In this document: positions 9,021 to 15,911 of the stretch, one piece after another
Position numbering within the stretch: position 1 is the stretch's first letter
Layout: the number at the start of each line of letters is the position of its first letter
Assembly: GCA_015067835.1 (NCBI GenBank)
Contig: SVLS01000003.1
Span: 50,883-114,882, forward strand
Source of the DNA: Oscillospiraceae bacterium
GTDB taxonomy: Bacteria > Bacillota > Clostridia > Oscillospirales > Oscillospiraceae
Length of the DNA stretch: 64,000 nucleotides
Direction: 5' to 3'
Notes under the pieces: model-generated
Databases searched by the model: none
What the model saw: only the letters and a program-made list of their open reading frames with translations
Told to the model about the DNA's origin: nothing
Made by a program: the position numbers and the translations under genes

Positions 9021-9617
9021 TTAATTTTTGTTTTTCCTTTTTGTGCCAAAAATAGAACCGATATGACTAATTGCGTAAATCAATCTGCCTGCAAAATGCA
9101 CGATTTTGGTAGAGGAATTCACTGCAAAGCTCTTGCCGATTGCCTTACCGCCGACAGTCAAGCCAGAAACCACCGCCGACATTACAAGGCTTATCAATCT
9201 GGGCCAGGAAAACTCAAAATTCTGAAGAATCTGCGCCGCAATTGTAGCTGATGCCGCACCGGACACAACGCCGCAAATATCGCCCACCACATCGTTACAA
9301 ATCGAGCTGACCCGCTCTGCCCGGCGAAGCAGGCGCAATGCCTCTCTTGCACCCGGCACCTTGCGCGCCGCCATAGAATGAAAAGGGCTGTCATCCGCGG
9401 ATGTTACTGCAACACCAACAACATCGAAAATGATGCCAACGAAAACGATAATCAGCAAAATAGCAAAAGAGGTAATCATACCGCTTTTGCTCATCAGTTC
9501 ATCAGATACCAGCGTAATCAGCGACGTGGTCATCACCGTCACAAGAAATACGGTAATCACCCACCGGATATTCCGGTTGCGCTCCTTTTTTGATTGACTT
9601 GGGTCTGCTTTTGCCAC
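9021..9617 (-). CDS. oapA: OLE-associated membrane protein OapA (DUF21/CNNM-like)
   Basis: 198 aa with three to four hydrophobic segments: about 18-36, 45-70, 110-135 and 140-165. Central residues (VTSADDSPFHSMAARKVPGAREALRL) resemble the DUF21/CNNM membrane domain. It contains a DxxxD motif (NDVVGD). Identification rests mostly on position: it lies directly downstream of the OLE RNA candidate and upstream of dxs, the place of oapA in known OLE-bearing Firmicutes. OapA is known to bind OLE RNA and tether it to the membrane, with a role in stress and Mg2+ tolerance. GTG start, AGGAG 8 nt upstream. Confidence 0.75.
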   Translation of the reverse strand: MAKADPSQSKKERNRNIRWVITVFLVTVMTTSLITLVSDELMSKSGMITSFAILLIIVFVGIIFDVVGVAVTSADDSPFHSMAARKVPGAREALRLLRRAERVSSICNDVVGDICGVVSGAASATIAAQILQNFEFSWPRLISLVMSAVVSGLTVGGKAIGKSFAVNSSTKIVHFAGRLIYAISHIGSIFGTKRKNKN

Positions 9618-9639
9618 AGGAATTTCTCCTTAATTTTTT

Positions 9640-10263
9640 ATAAAAGACGGCGACAAACAGGATAAATCTTACGGCTTAGGTCGGGTTGGATTTCCCCAGA
9701 CAGAACCTGCCGTTGCCGCGCAGGCCGTTTCCGTTTCATCTGTCCGCTTATGCGTTGCCAATCATAAATACCCGATTGCCACTTAGTCCGTACTGTAATC
9801 CCCTGTTTGCCCAGTTACGACAGCCTAGGTGATTTCCACAGCGAAATAAACCATAATCTTAGCCTCTTTTGCAAGTAAGATTTCCAGAGGCAATATCGGT
9901 AGTCACTATGGCCATAGCGACCAACCGCGTGAACCTCTTTCCCAACATACTCACTCAAGGCAGGCTACACTGCACGTAGCAACACGATTCTGCGCACCAC
10001 GCTACAGGTTCATACCAGGCCCGTACGCGAAGGAGGCTTCCCATAAAAGGAGTTCCCATTCTTCGTCGCACAAAACCAGGTCTCCACGGAAACCGGGTCG
10101 TATGCCCCATGCCATTGGAGCGCGCCCGGGATCCTTAACCCCCAGCATCCACCCTAAACTGGGCGTAAAAAGCAGACACCAGGGACTTCATCGATGTGCC
10201 CTTCAAAGGATTTTTAGGCCCTTCCTTGAAAATGGACATTCCGACTAGGATACTGCACCGTCG
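9640..10263 (-). ncRNA. ole: OLE RNA (ornate large extremophilic RNA)
   Basis: A gap of about 720 bases with no ORF on either strand holds GC-rich, structured sequence in a locally AT-rich frame. It has a consensus promoter at its 5' end and leads straight into oapA-dxs-tlyA-nadK-argR-recN, the operon setting established for OLE RNA (about 610 nt). The length from inferred start to the oapA ribosome binding site is about 620 nt. Local stems are visible, for example CCGAC/GTCGG at the 5' end and GTCACTATGG/CCATAGCGAC at 9901-9920. Family membership is inferred from length, position and partner gene; I could not run a covariance search. It lacks the tmRNA ends and the RNase P signature. Confidence 0.8.
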
Positions 10264-10269
10264 GGTTAG

Positions 10270-10298
10270 ATTTTAGCATACTTTTTGTGAATATACAA
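10270..10298 (-). promoter_or_regulatory. Promoter of OLE RNA-oapA-dxs operon
   Basis: Minus-strand -35 TTGTAT (10293-10298), 17-bp spacer, extended -10 TGCTAAAAT (TAAAAT at 10270-10275). Start predicted near 10263. The flanks are very AT-rich. Confidence 0.75.
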
Positions 10299-10339
10299 GT
10301 ATTTTTTCATAAAATACGGTTTTATTTATAAAACATTCA

Positions 10340-10822
10340 TTATTTTGGATATTCATTCCCTTTTATGAACCAATCCTCAACAATGTCACTATGGGTAACA
10401 ACGATGGAAATCTCCTGCAGCTGCTCTGCTGTAAACCAATGCAGCTGCTTTGATTCCTTGCTGATTTTCAGCTGCGTTGATTCCGGCAGCTCCAGTAAAT
10501 AAGCAACAATCACCATCCGCCAAATGCTGCCGTCCCGGTATGCGGCAATCCGCCCCGGTTCTCCATAGACTGCCAGCTTACGGAATTTTTCCTTTGCAAC
10601 GCGGATACCCAGCTCTTCCCGGACTTCTCTGGCAATGGCATCAAGTGGTTCTTCCCATTTTTTGACTCCGCCGCCAATCAGTCCCCAGGTATCAGAATCC
10701 CGGCGCTTTTCCAGCAGGATTTTATTGCCGTCCACAATGATTGCATTGGCACCCAAATGAGCAGGCATCGTGGTCTTGGGTGCATTGGGATCATTTCGAT
10801 AAAATGTCACAATCGGTTTCAT
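10340..10822 (-). CDS. NUDIX hydrolase
   Basis: About 160 aa with a full Nudix box GGGVKKWEEPLDAIAREVREELGI (Gx5Ex7REUxEExGU) near the middle. The family hydrolyses nucleoside diphosphates linked to another moiety; the substrate is not predictable here, though pairing with a Y-family polymerase hints at nucleotide pool cleaning. The reading frame also allows an ATG at 10855 overlapping the dinB stop; the ATG at 10822 follows GAGGG and is preferred. Confidence 0.88.
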   Translation of the reverse strand: MKPIVTFYRNDPNAPKTTMPAHLGANAIIVDGNKILLEKRRDSDTWGLIGGGVKKWEEPLDAIAREVREELGIRVAKEKFRKLAVYGEPGRIAAYRDGSIWRMVIVAYLLELPESTQLKISKESKQLHWFTAEQLQEISIVVTHSDIVEDWFIKGNEYPK

Positions 10823-10844
10823 TGCATCTTTTGCCCTCATTTCA

Positions 10845-12122
10845 CTAAAATTCATCCGGTACAGGCTTGGTCACACCGGTGCGACGCGCCTTATCAAGGC
10901 CGCCGGTCATGTGGCCCTGGGCATCCTTGGCAAACTTTGCCCGGCGAATGACATCTTCCCCATATTTGTCCCGGAGGGCATCCACCGTTTCGTCCAGCCG
11001 CAGCTTCTTTTCATACTGCTCCGGGGTCACACCGGAAAACAGATCAAACTGCTGATAAGGCTCTGCTGTGATTTTCGTCATCTGCACACCGATTTGCCGT
11101 AAGGGTGTCACACCATCCCACGCTTCATCAAATATCCGGCAGGCTTCCTTGAAAATCTGACCGGTAATATTGGTGGCTCCGTTCAGCTGAGATTGATGGG
11201 AAAAGTGGCAAAAATCGTTGGTGCGCAAATGAACTGCAATGCAGCCACCGCATTTTCCATCCCGGCGCATCCGCATTCCTACCGTCTCACAAAGCCCCAA
11301 CAGCACCTGGTACCCTTGCTCCGCTGTTACAACATCAGAGGAAGTGGTAACGGAGTTTCCGTAACCCTTATTTTCTGCCGGCTCCGGTGTCACTGCATCT
11401 GCGTTGCGCCCATTGGCAAAATGCCAAATGGTCTCCCCGTGCTTTCCCAGCCGGCGGCGAATCAGGTTCAAATCTGCCCGTGCCAAATCTCCCACAGTAT
11501 AAATGCCCATCAGCTTCAGCTTCCGCTCTGTGGCCGCACCTACCAAAAACAAATCCCGAACCGGCAACGGAAAAAATTTCTTCTCCATCTCCTCCGGGAA
11601 AAGCGTATGAACCTTGTTGGGCTTTTCAAAATCTCCTGCCATTTTTGCCAGCAGCTTATTGCTGGAAATGCCGATATTGACCGTAAAGCCCAATTCCTCC
11701 CAGATTCTTTTACGCATCTGCTCCGCCGCAGTCAAGGGGCTTCCCCACAATCGCTGTGTGCCGCTCATATCCACCCAGGCTTCATCGATGGAATATTGCT
11801 CTACCTTCGGGCTGAACTGCCGGAGCATTTCTACAAAATGCCGGGAGGCCTCCACATACAGCTCATAATCCGGAGGGATTACCACCAAATCCGGACATTT
11901 TTCCAACGCCTGAAAGAGCGGCTCTCCTGTTTGAATGCCATATTTTTTTGCAGGACCGCTTTTCGCCAGGACAATGCCATGGCGAGAGGCCTTCTCCCCG
12001 GCTACAACCGACGGTATTTCCCGCAGGTCTATCTTCTCCCCCAGCACCTTTAACCGATAGGCTGCTGACCAGCTCAGAAAAGCCGAGTTGGCATCAATAT
12101 GAAATATAATCCGCTCACTCAT
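10845..12122 (-). CDS. dinB: DNA polymerase IV, Y family (DinB)
   Basis: 425 aa translesion polymerase. The N-terminal palm motif is FHIDANSAFLSWSA, the second catalytic motif is YSIDEAWVDMSG, and helix-hairpin-helix and little-finger regions follow (DLARADLNLIRRRLGKHG). The start is the ATG at 12122 after AGGAAGG, overlapping the stop of the upstream small ORF as TGATG. This gives the order hypothetical-dinB-NUDIX in one leftward operon. No LexA/DinR box was recognised in the promoter. Confidence 0.93.
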   Translation of the reverse strand: MSERIIFHIDANSAFLSWSAAYRLKVLGEKIDLREIPSVVAGEKASRHGIVLAKSGPAKKYGIQTGEPLFQALEKCPDLVVIPPDYELYVEASRHFVEMLRQFSPKVEQYSIDEAWVDMSGTQRLWGSPLTAAEQMRKRIWEELGFTVNIGISSNKLLAKMAGDFEKPNKVHTLFPEEMEKKFFPLPVRDLFLVGAATERKLKLMGIYTVGDLARADLNLIRRRLGKHGETIWHFANGRNADAVTPEPAENKGYGNSVTTSSDVVTAEQGYQVLLGLCETVGMRMRRDGKCGGCIAVHLRTNDFCHFSHQSQLNGATNITGQIFKEACRIFDEAWDGVTPLRQIGVQMTKITAEPYQQFDLFSGVTPEQYEKKLRLDETVDALRDKYGEDVIRRAKFAKDAQGHMTGGLDKARRTGVTKPVPDEF

Positions 12123-12388
12123 CAGCAAACCTTCCTCATTAAGCACCAGCTGTGGGTGCGAATGGTGTATTTCAGTTCAAACAGCGTTTTCTTCCCTTCC
12201 ACGGTGGCGCGGCACAGAAAAATCTGCGCCTCAATGCCTACATACTGCACCTTGCGCACACTGATGACCTCTTCAATATCAATCCGCAGCAGCTGATGGG
12301 TCTCCTCCAGCCGCAGGCGCAGAGGGCGAATTTCTCCACAGGCACTGCACATTGAAATCACATCCACCGGACACATATTCATTTCCAA
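12122..12388 (-). CDS. Small conserved-type hypothetical upstream of dinB
   Basis: 88 aa, not recognised. It has a CSACG pair of cysteines and is otherwise soluble and basic at the end. Support for coding: GGAGG 9 nt before a TTG start, a good SigA promoter upstream, and translational coupling to dinB through TGATG. YolD-like proteins often precede UvrX/DinB polymerases in Bacilli, but I see no clear YolD signature here, so no function is assigned. Confidence 0.65.
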   Translation of the reverse strand: MEMNMCPVDVISMCSACGEIRPLRLRLEETHQLLRIDIEEVISVRKVQYVGIEAQIFLCRATVEGKKTLFELKYTIRTHSWCLMRKVC

Positions 12389-12414
12389 AACCCATCACCT
12401 CCGCTTTTTGTTTT

Positions 12415-12443
12415 ATTATAGCACATTTGTTTGCAAATAGCAA
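12415..12443 (-). promoter_or_regulatory. SigA promoter of the dinB operon
   Basis: -35 TTGCTA (12438-12443), 17-bp spacer, -10 TATAAT preceded by TGC (12415-12420), minus strand. Confidence 0.7.
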
Positions 12444-12535
12444 GCAGAAGTTACAGGCAGGAAATACTTTCCGGAAAGCGCTCTTTCTAGAAATATCATA
12501 GCTTTTTTCTGCAGAAAATTCAACAACCATTATAT

Positions 12536-12564
12536 TTGCATATTCAGTACTTTTTTGTTATAAT
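12536..12564 (+). promoter_or_regulatory. SigA promoter of the thioesterase gene
   Basis: -35 TTGCAT (12536-12541), 17-bp spacer, -10 TATAAT (12559-12564). Confidence 0.75.
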
Positions 12565-12597
12565 ACTAAAAGAAATCACGCTGAAAGGATTGTCCTT

Positions 12598-13071
12598 ATG
12601 AGACCTGTTAAAAAAGTCGCCGATTCCCTGACGGAGCAGCAATATCTGGTTCGCCCTTCTCACATCAATCACTACGGCCGTTTGTTTGGCGGTCAATTAC
12701 TGAAATGGATTGATGAAATTGCAGGCATTGTCGCTATCCGCCACGCAAACGCAACCGTCACGACTGCTGCCATCGATAATCTGCAGTTCAAGGCACCGGC
12801 ATACGAAGGAGATTTGATTGTTCTGACCGGACAGGTAACCTATGTAGGACACACTTCAATGGAGGTACGTGTGGACACCCATATTGAAACCATCTATGGT
12901 GATCACATTATGATCAATCGTGCCTATATCGATATGGTCGCCATTAACAACGAAGGCGTAGCCATTGAAGTCCCGGATTTGCTGATTGAAACAGAAGAAC
13001 AGCGTTTGGAATACGAAGCCGCTGTCAAGCGTAAGGAAATGCGCAAGCAGCGCCGTCTGGAAGGATTTTAA
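12598..13071 (+). CDS. Acyl-CoA thioesterase, hotdog fold
   Basis: 157 aa. The YciA/BFIT-type hotdog domain is recognised from the conserved HINHYGRLFGGQLLKWIDEIAGI segment, with the catalytic Asp in WIDE, and from VTTAAIDNLQFKAP. Hydrolyses acyl-CoA thioesters in the cytoplasm; chain-length preference unknown. AAAGG ribosome binding site. The basic C-terminus (KRKEMRKQRRLEGF) is ordinary for the family. 13 nt before the chromate-transporter pair, so possibly co-transcribed. Confidence 0.9.
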   Translation: MRPVKKVADSLTEQQYLVRPSHINHYGRLFGGQLLKWIDEIAGIVAIRHANATVTTAAIDNLQFKAPAYEGDLIVLTGQVTYVGHTSMEVRVDTHIETIYGDHIMINRAYIDMVAINNEGVAIEVPDLLIETEEQRLEYEAAVKRKEMRKQRRLEGF

Positions 13072-13084
13072 CAGGGATGCACTT

Positions 13085-13657
13085 ATGAAAAAATATCTCT
13101 CACTTTTTCTTTCCTTTTTCAAAATCGGCTTGTTCACTTTTGGCGGCGGATATGCAATGATTTCTCTTCTGGAAAACGAATTTGTCGAGCGCAAAAGATG
13201 GATCGACCACGAAGAGTTTATGAATGTAGTGGTGATTGCGGAATCCACACCCGGACCTATTGCGATCAACTCCGCCACCTACATTGGTTATAGGGTTGGA
13301 GGAATCCCTGGCTCGCTGTTGGCAACGCTGGGTATTTGTATTCCCTCCTTTACCATCATTTTTCTGATTTCTTTGTTTTTTGACCGCTTTATAGAAATGA
13401 AGCTGGTGGCCGCAGCTTTTAAAGGCATCCAGGTCTGCGTAATCTATCTCATTCTGTCGGCCGGTATTAAAATGCTGAAGAAAATGAAAAAGCAGGTCTT
13501 TACCGTTTGCCTAACAAGTGCAACTGCCATACTTATGATTCTGCTTACCCTTTTCTCCCTATCCTTCTCCACTATTTTTTACATCATCGCCGGTGGTGCG
13601 CTTGGGATTTTTTATTACCTATGCACAGACAAATTGAAGAAGGGAGAAAAGCTATGA
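13085..13657 (+). CDS. ChrA-family transporter, half-size subunit 1
   Basis: 190 aa hydrophobic protein with the ChrA hallmarks FGGGYAMI near residue 22 and ESTPGPIAINSATYIGY near 60. Half-size ChrA proteins are encoded as adjacent pairs and are thought to assemble antiparallel; members export chromate, but in anaerobes the physiological anion is uncertain. The ORF-track start at 12986 lies inside the thioesterase; the ATG at 13085 gives MKKYLSLFLSFFK. Overlaps the next gene by ATGA. Confidence 0.92.
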   Translation: MKKYLSLFLSFFKIGLFTFGGGYAMISLLENEFVERKRWIDHEEFMNVVVIAESTPGPIAINSATYIGYRVGGIPGSLLATLGICIPSFTIIFLISLFFDRFIEMKLVAAAFKGIQVCVIYLILSAGIKMLKKMKKQVFTVCLTSATAILMILLTLFSLSFSTIFYIIAGGALGIFYYLCTDKLKKGEKL

Positions 13658-14229
13658 TTTATCTTGAACTTTTCCTGACCTTTCTTCAGATCGGAACCAT
13701 CTCCTTTGGCGGTGGTTACGGGATGATTTCGCTGATCCGCGAAGAATGTCTGGCAAGAGGTTGGCTGACAGAGGAAGCATTGATGAATTTCATTGCAGTT
13801 GCAGAATCAACACCGGGGCCGATTGCCGTAAATATGGCCACCTTTGTCGGTTCTTCGCAAGCGGGCTTCTTTGGTTCACTGATTGCAACACTGGGTGTGA
13901 TTCTTCCTTCGTTCATTATCATTTTGCTGATTGCTGCACTGTTCAAAAATCTGATGAAGCTGAAAGGTATTCAGGGTGCGCTTTATGGCATTAAGCCTGT
14001 GGTAATCGGACTGATTCTATCCACTGCTGTTACCCTTTTCCTTTCTAATTTACTGGGGCTTACAACCGTTACCGATTCCCTTTCTGTCAATGGCAGCGGG
14101 CTTGTTATTTTTGCCTGCATGCCTCTGCTTTCTGTGTGTTACCAAAAAATGATTAAGAAGCCCATTTCCCCCATTATCTTGATTCTGTTCTCCGCAGCCC
14201 TTGGAATTGCGTTCTATGGATTTACTTAA
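13654..14229 (+). CDS. ChrA-family transporter, half-size subunit 2
   Basis: 191 aa, homologous to the preceding gene: FGGGYGMI near residue 20 and ESTPGPIAVNMATFVG near 55. Starts with an ATG overlapping the previous stop (ATGA) after a GAAGGGAG ribosome binding site, so the two subunits are translationally coupled. A strong terminator follows at once. Confidence 0.92.
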   Translation: MIYLELFLTFLQIGTISFGGGYGMISLIREECLARGWLTEEALMNFIAVAESTPGPIAVNMATFVGSSQAGFFGSLIATLGVILPSFIIILLIAALFKNLMKLKGIQGALYGIKPVVIGLILSTAVTLFLSNLLGLTTVTDSLSVNGSGLVIFACMPLLSVCYQKMIKKPISPIILILFSAALGIAFYGFT

Positions 14230-14258
14230 AAAATGCCGCCATTGGGCGGCATTTTTTA
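14228..14258 (+). terminator. Rho-independent terminator of the chrA pair
   Basis: AATGCCGCC-ATTG-GGCGGCATT stem flanked by A and T runs, overlapping the stop codon. Confidence 0.9.
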
Positions 14259-14265
14259 TTCTGTG

Positions 14266-14294
14266 GAATGAATGGTATAAATCAGCACATACTA
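14266..14294 (+). promoter_or_regulatory. Sigma-G-type promoter of spoVAD
   Basis: -35 GAATG (14266-14270), 17-bp spacer, -10 CATACTA (14288-14294), matching the GMATR/CATWMTA pattern known for Bacillus sigma-G. Consistent with forespore expression of spoVA genes. Confidence 0.7.
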
Positions 14295-14320
14295 CCTTCA
14301 AAAAGAAAGAGGGAATGATT

Positions 14321-15340
14321 ATGCCGAAAAACAAGCGTGGAAAACAAAGCTTTGTGCTTCCCGAAATGCCGGTTATTACTGCCTGGGCCAGTATAGCCGG
14401 TAAAAAAGAAGGCGAAGGGCCGTTGGCGCACACCTTTGATATTGTCTCCAACGACACCTATTTCGGTCAAAAAACCTGGGAACAGGCGGAAAAGCAAATG
14501 CAGAAAATGGCAATGGATACCGTCATTGAAAAAGCAGGCCTGCAAAAGAACCAAATCGGTTTGGTGTACTCCGGAGACCTGCTGAATCAGTGTATCGGCT
14601 CATCCTTTACTTTGCGGAACACAGGTATCCCCCACTTGGGTCTTTATGGAGCCTGCTCCACAATGGCAGAAGGGCTGCTCTCGGCATCTATGGCGGTCAG
14701 CGGCGGCTTTGCAGACAGGGTAATTGCACTTACCTCCTCTCATTTTGCATCCTCAGAGCGGCAGTATCGCTTTCCTCTTGGTTATGGCGGTCAGCGAACA
14801 CCTACAGCGCAATGGACAGTCACCGGCGCTGGAGCTGCATTACTATGTACTGCAGGCACCGGTCCCCGCATTGACTGCTGTACCATTGGCACTGTAACAG
14901 ATCTGGGGATAAAGGATGCCAATAATATGGGTGCATCTATGGCACCGGCCGCCTATGCAACCATCAAGGCTCACCTGGAGGATATGAAAAGGTCTGTAGA
15001 GGATTTTGACCTGATCATCACCGGAGACCTTGGTCAGTTGGGCAAGGAGCTTCTGATGGAATTGGCGCGGCGGGACGGCATTTATCTGGGCGGACGCATT
15101 GCCGACTGCGGAACATTGGTTTTCGACACAGCCAAACAAGATGTGCACTCCGGTGGCTCCGGCTGTGGCTGCAGCGCCATTACTCTTTGCGGCGAGCTGC
15201 TGGGAAAGCTGAACAGTGGCAAATTGCGCCACATTCTGTTTTGTGGCACTGGTGCATTGCTCTCCCCCACTTCTATACAGCAGGGCTTACCCACTCCCGG
15301 CGTATGCCACGCCGTTTCGATCATAGGAGGGTCGGATTGA
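14321..15340 (+). CDS. spoVAD: Stage V sporulation protein AD
   Basis: 339 aa thiolase-fold protein of the SpoVA channel complex, needed for dipicolinic acid uptake into the forespore and release at germination; SpoVAD is known to bind DPA. Seen: GACSTMAEGLLSASMAVSGGFADR, SSHFASSERQYRFPLGYGGQRTPTAQWTVTGAGA, and HSGGSGCGCSA. The ORF-track start at 14201 runs through a terminator; the ATG at 14321 follows GAGGG by 7 nt. spoVAC, usually upstream, is not in this window. Confidence 0.95.
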   Translation: MPKNKRGKQSFVLPEMPVITAWASIAGKKEGEGPLAHTFDIVSNDTYFGQKTWEQAEKQMQKMAMDTVIEKAGLQKNQIGLVYSGDLLNQCIGSSFTLRNTGIPHLGLYGACSTMAEGLLSASMAVSGGFADRVIALTSSHFASSERQYRFPLGYGGQRTPTAQWTVTGAGAALLCTAGTGPRIDCCTIGTVTDLGIKDANNMGASMAPAAYATIKAHLEDMKRSVEDFDLIITGDLGQLGKELLMELARRDGIYLGGRIADCGTLVFDTAKQDVHSGGSGCGCSAITLCGELLGKLNSGKLRHILFCGTGALLSPTSIQQGLPTPGVCHAVSIIGGSD

Positions 15341-15341
15341 T

Positions 15342-15698
15342 ATGGACTATGTAATCGCATTTATCATCGGTGGATTATTCTGCCTGATTGGGCAAATTTT
15401 GATTGACAAAACGACCCTGACACCGGCACGAATTCTGGTCAGCTATGTCGTAACCGGTGTTGCTCTCACCGCTCTTCAGCTATACCAGCCCATTGTGGAT
15501 TTTGCCGGAGCAGGTGCTACCGTTCCCTTGACCGGTTTTGGCTATTCTCTTGCCAAGGGCGTAAAAGAAGCCGTTGATACCCACGGCTTTCTTGGAATCT
15601 TTATGGGAGGCTTGAAGGCAACAGCTGGCGGTATTACTGCCGCTGTGATAACCGGGCTGCTTGCCAGTTTGATTTTTAAAGCACGGGATAAATCTTAA
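15342..15698 (+). CDS. spoVAE: Stage V sporulation protein AEb
   Basis: 118 aa with three to four membrane segments, the normal size of SpoVAEb: FIIGGLFCLIGQILIDKT at the N-terminus and LTGFGYSLAKGVKEAV in the middle, both typical. Part of the inner-membrane SpoVA DPA channel of the spore. Begins one nucleotide after the spoVAD stop, so translation is coupled. Confidence 0.95.
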   Translation: MDYVIAFIIGGLFCLIGQILIDKTTLTPARILVSYVVTGVALTALQLYQPIVDFAGAGATVPLTGFGYSLAKGVKEAVDTHGFLGIFMGGLKATAGGITAAVITGLLASLIFKARDKS

Positions 15699-15714
15699 TA
15701 AAAAGGGCATACTA
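15686..15714 (+). promoter_or_regulatory. Sigma-G-like promoter of the Asn/Gln-rich peptide
   Basis: -35 GGATA (15686-15690; one mismatch to GMATR), 17-bp spacer, -10 CATACTA (15708-15714), the same -10 and spacing as for spoVAD. Confidence 0.6.
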
Positions 15715-15759
15715 ATGACGCGGCAAGTCCGCAGTACAGATAATTTTGGAGGTAGAATC

Positions 15760-15870
15760 ATGAATAACAAGCAGAATCAGCAGAACCAGAACAATCAGCA
15801 GAATCAGCAGAACCAGAACAATCACCAGAACCAGAATCAGAACAATCAGCAGAACCAGAACAATCGCTAA
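15760..15870 (+). CDS. Asn/Gln-rich 36-aa spore mini-protein candidate
   Basis: Too short for the ORF track. ATG 8 nt after a perfect GGAGG, then 36 codons that are nearly all Asn and Gln (MNNKQNQQNQNNQQ...NNR), built on repeats of QNQ and NNQQ, then a stop and a strong terminator. A sigma-G-like promoter lies upstream, next to spoVA genes, so forespore expression is inferred. Composition recalls gamma-type small acid-soluble spore proteins, which are Gln/Asn-rich and serve as amino acid stores, but the protein is much shorter and lacks their Gly/Ser/Thr and protease site, so homology is not claimed. Confidence 0.7.
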   Translation: MNNKQNQQNQNNQQNQQNQNNHQNQNQNNQQNQNNR

Positions 15871-15911
15871 AAGAATGTGGCCTGTTGCGAATGCAACAGG
15901 CCAGTATTCTT
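15871..15911. terminator. Bidirectional terminator
   Basis: Ten-pair stem GGCCTGTTGC/GCAACAGGCC with GAAT loop (15879-15902), extended by AAGAAT/ATTCTT flanks. Serves the mini-protein (+) and addA (-), which converge here. Confidence 0.85.

Noticed and set aside
9640-10263. RNase P RNA or tmRNA as an explanation for the structured gap
   Set aside because: The tmRNA ends (GGGG...TCCACCA) and tag ORF are absent, and the RNase P core is not recognised, whereas length and gene order fit OLE RNA.
15760-15870. CRISPR-like or simple-sequence repeat
   Set aside because: The repetition is at codon level in an open frame behind a perfect ribosome binding site; no spacer/repeat periodicity.
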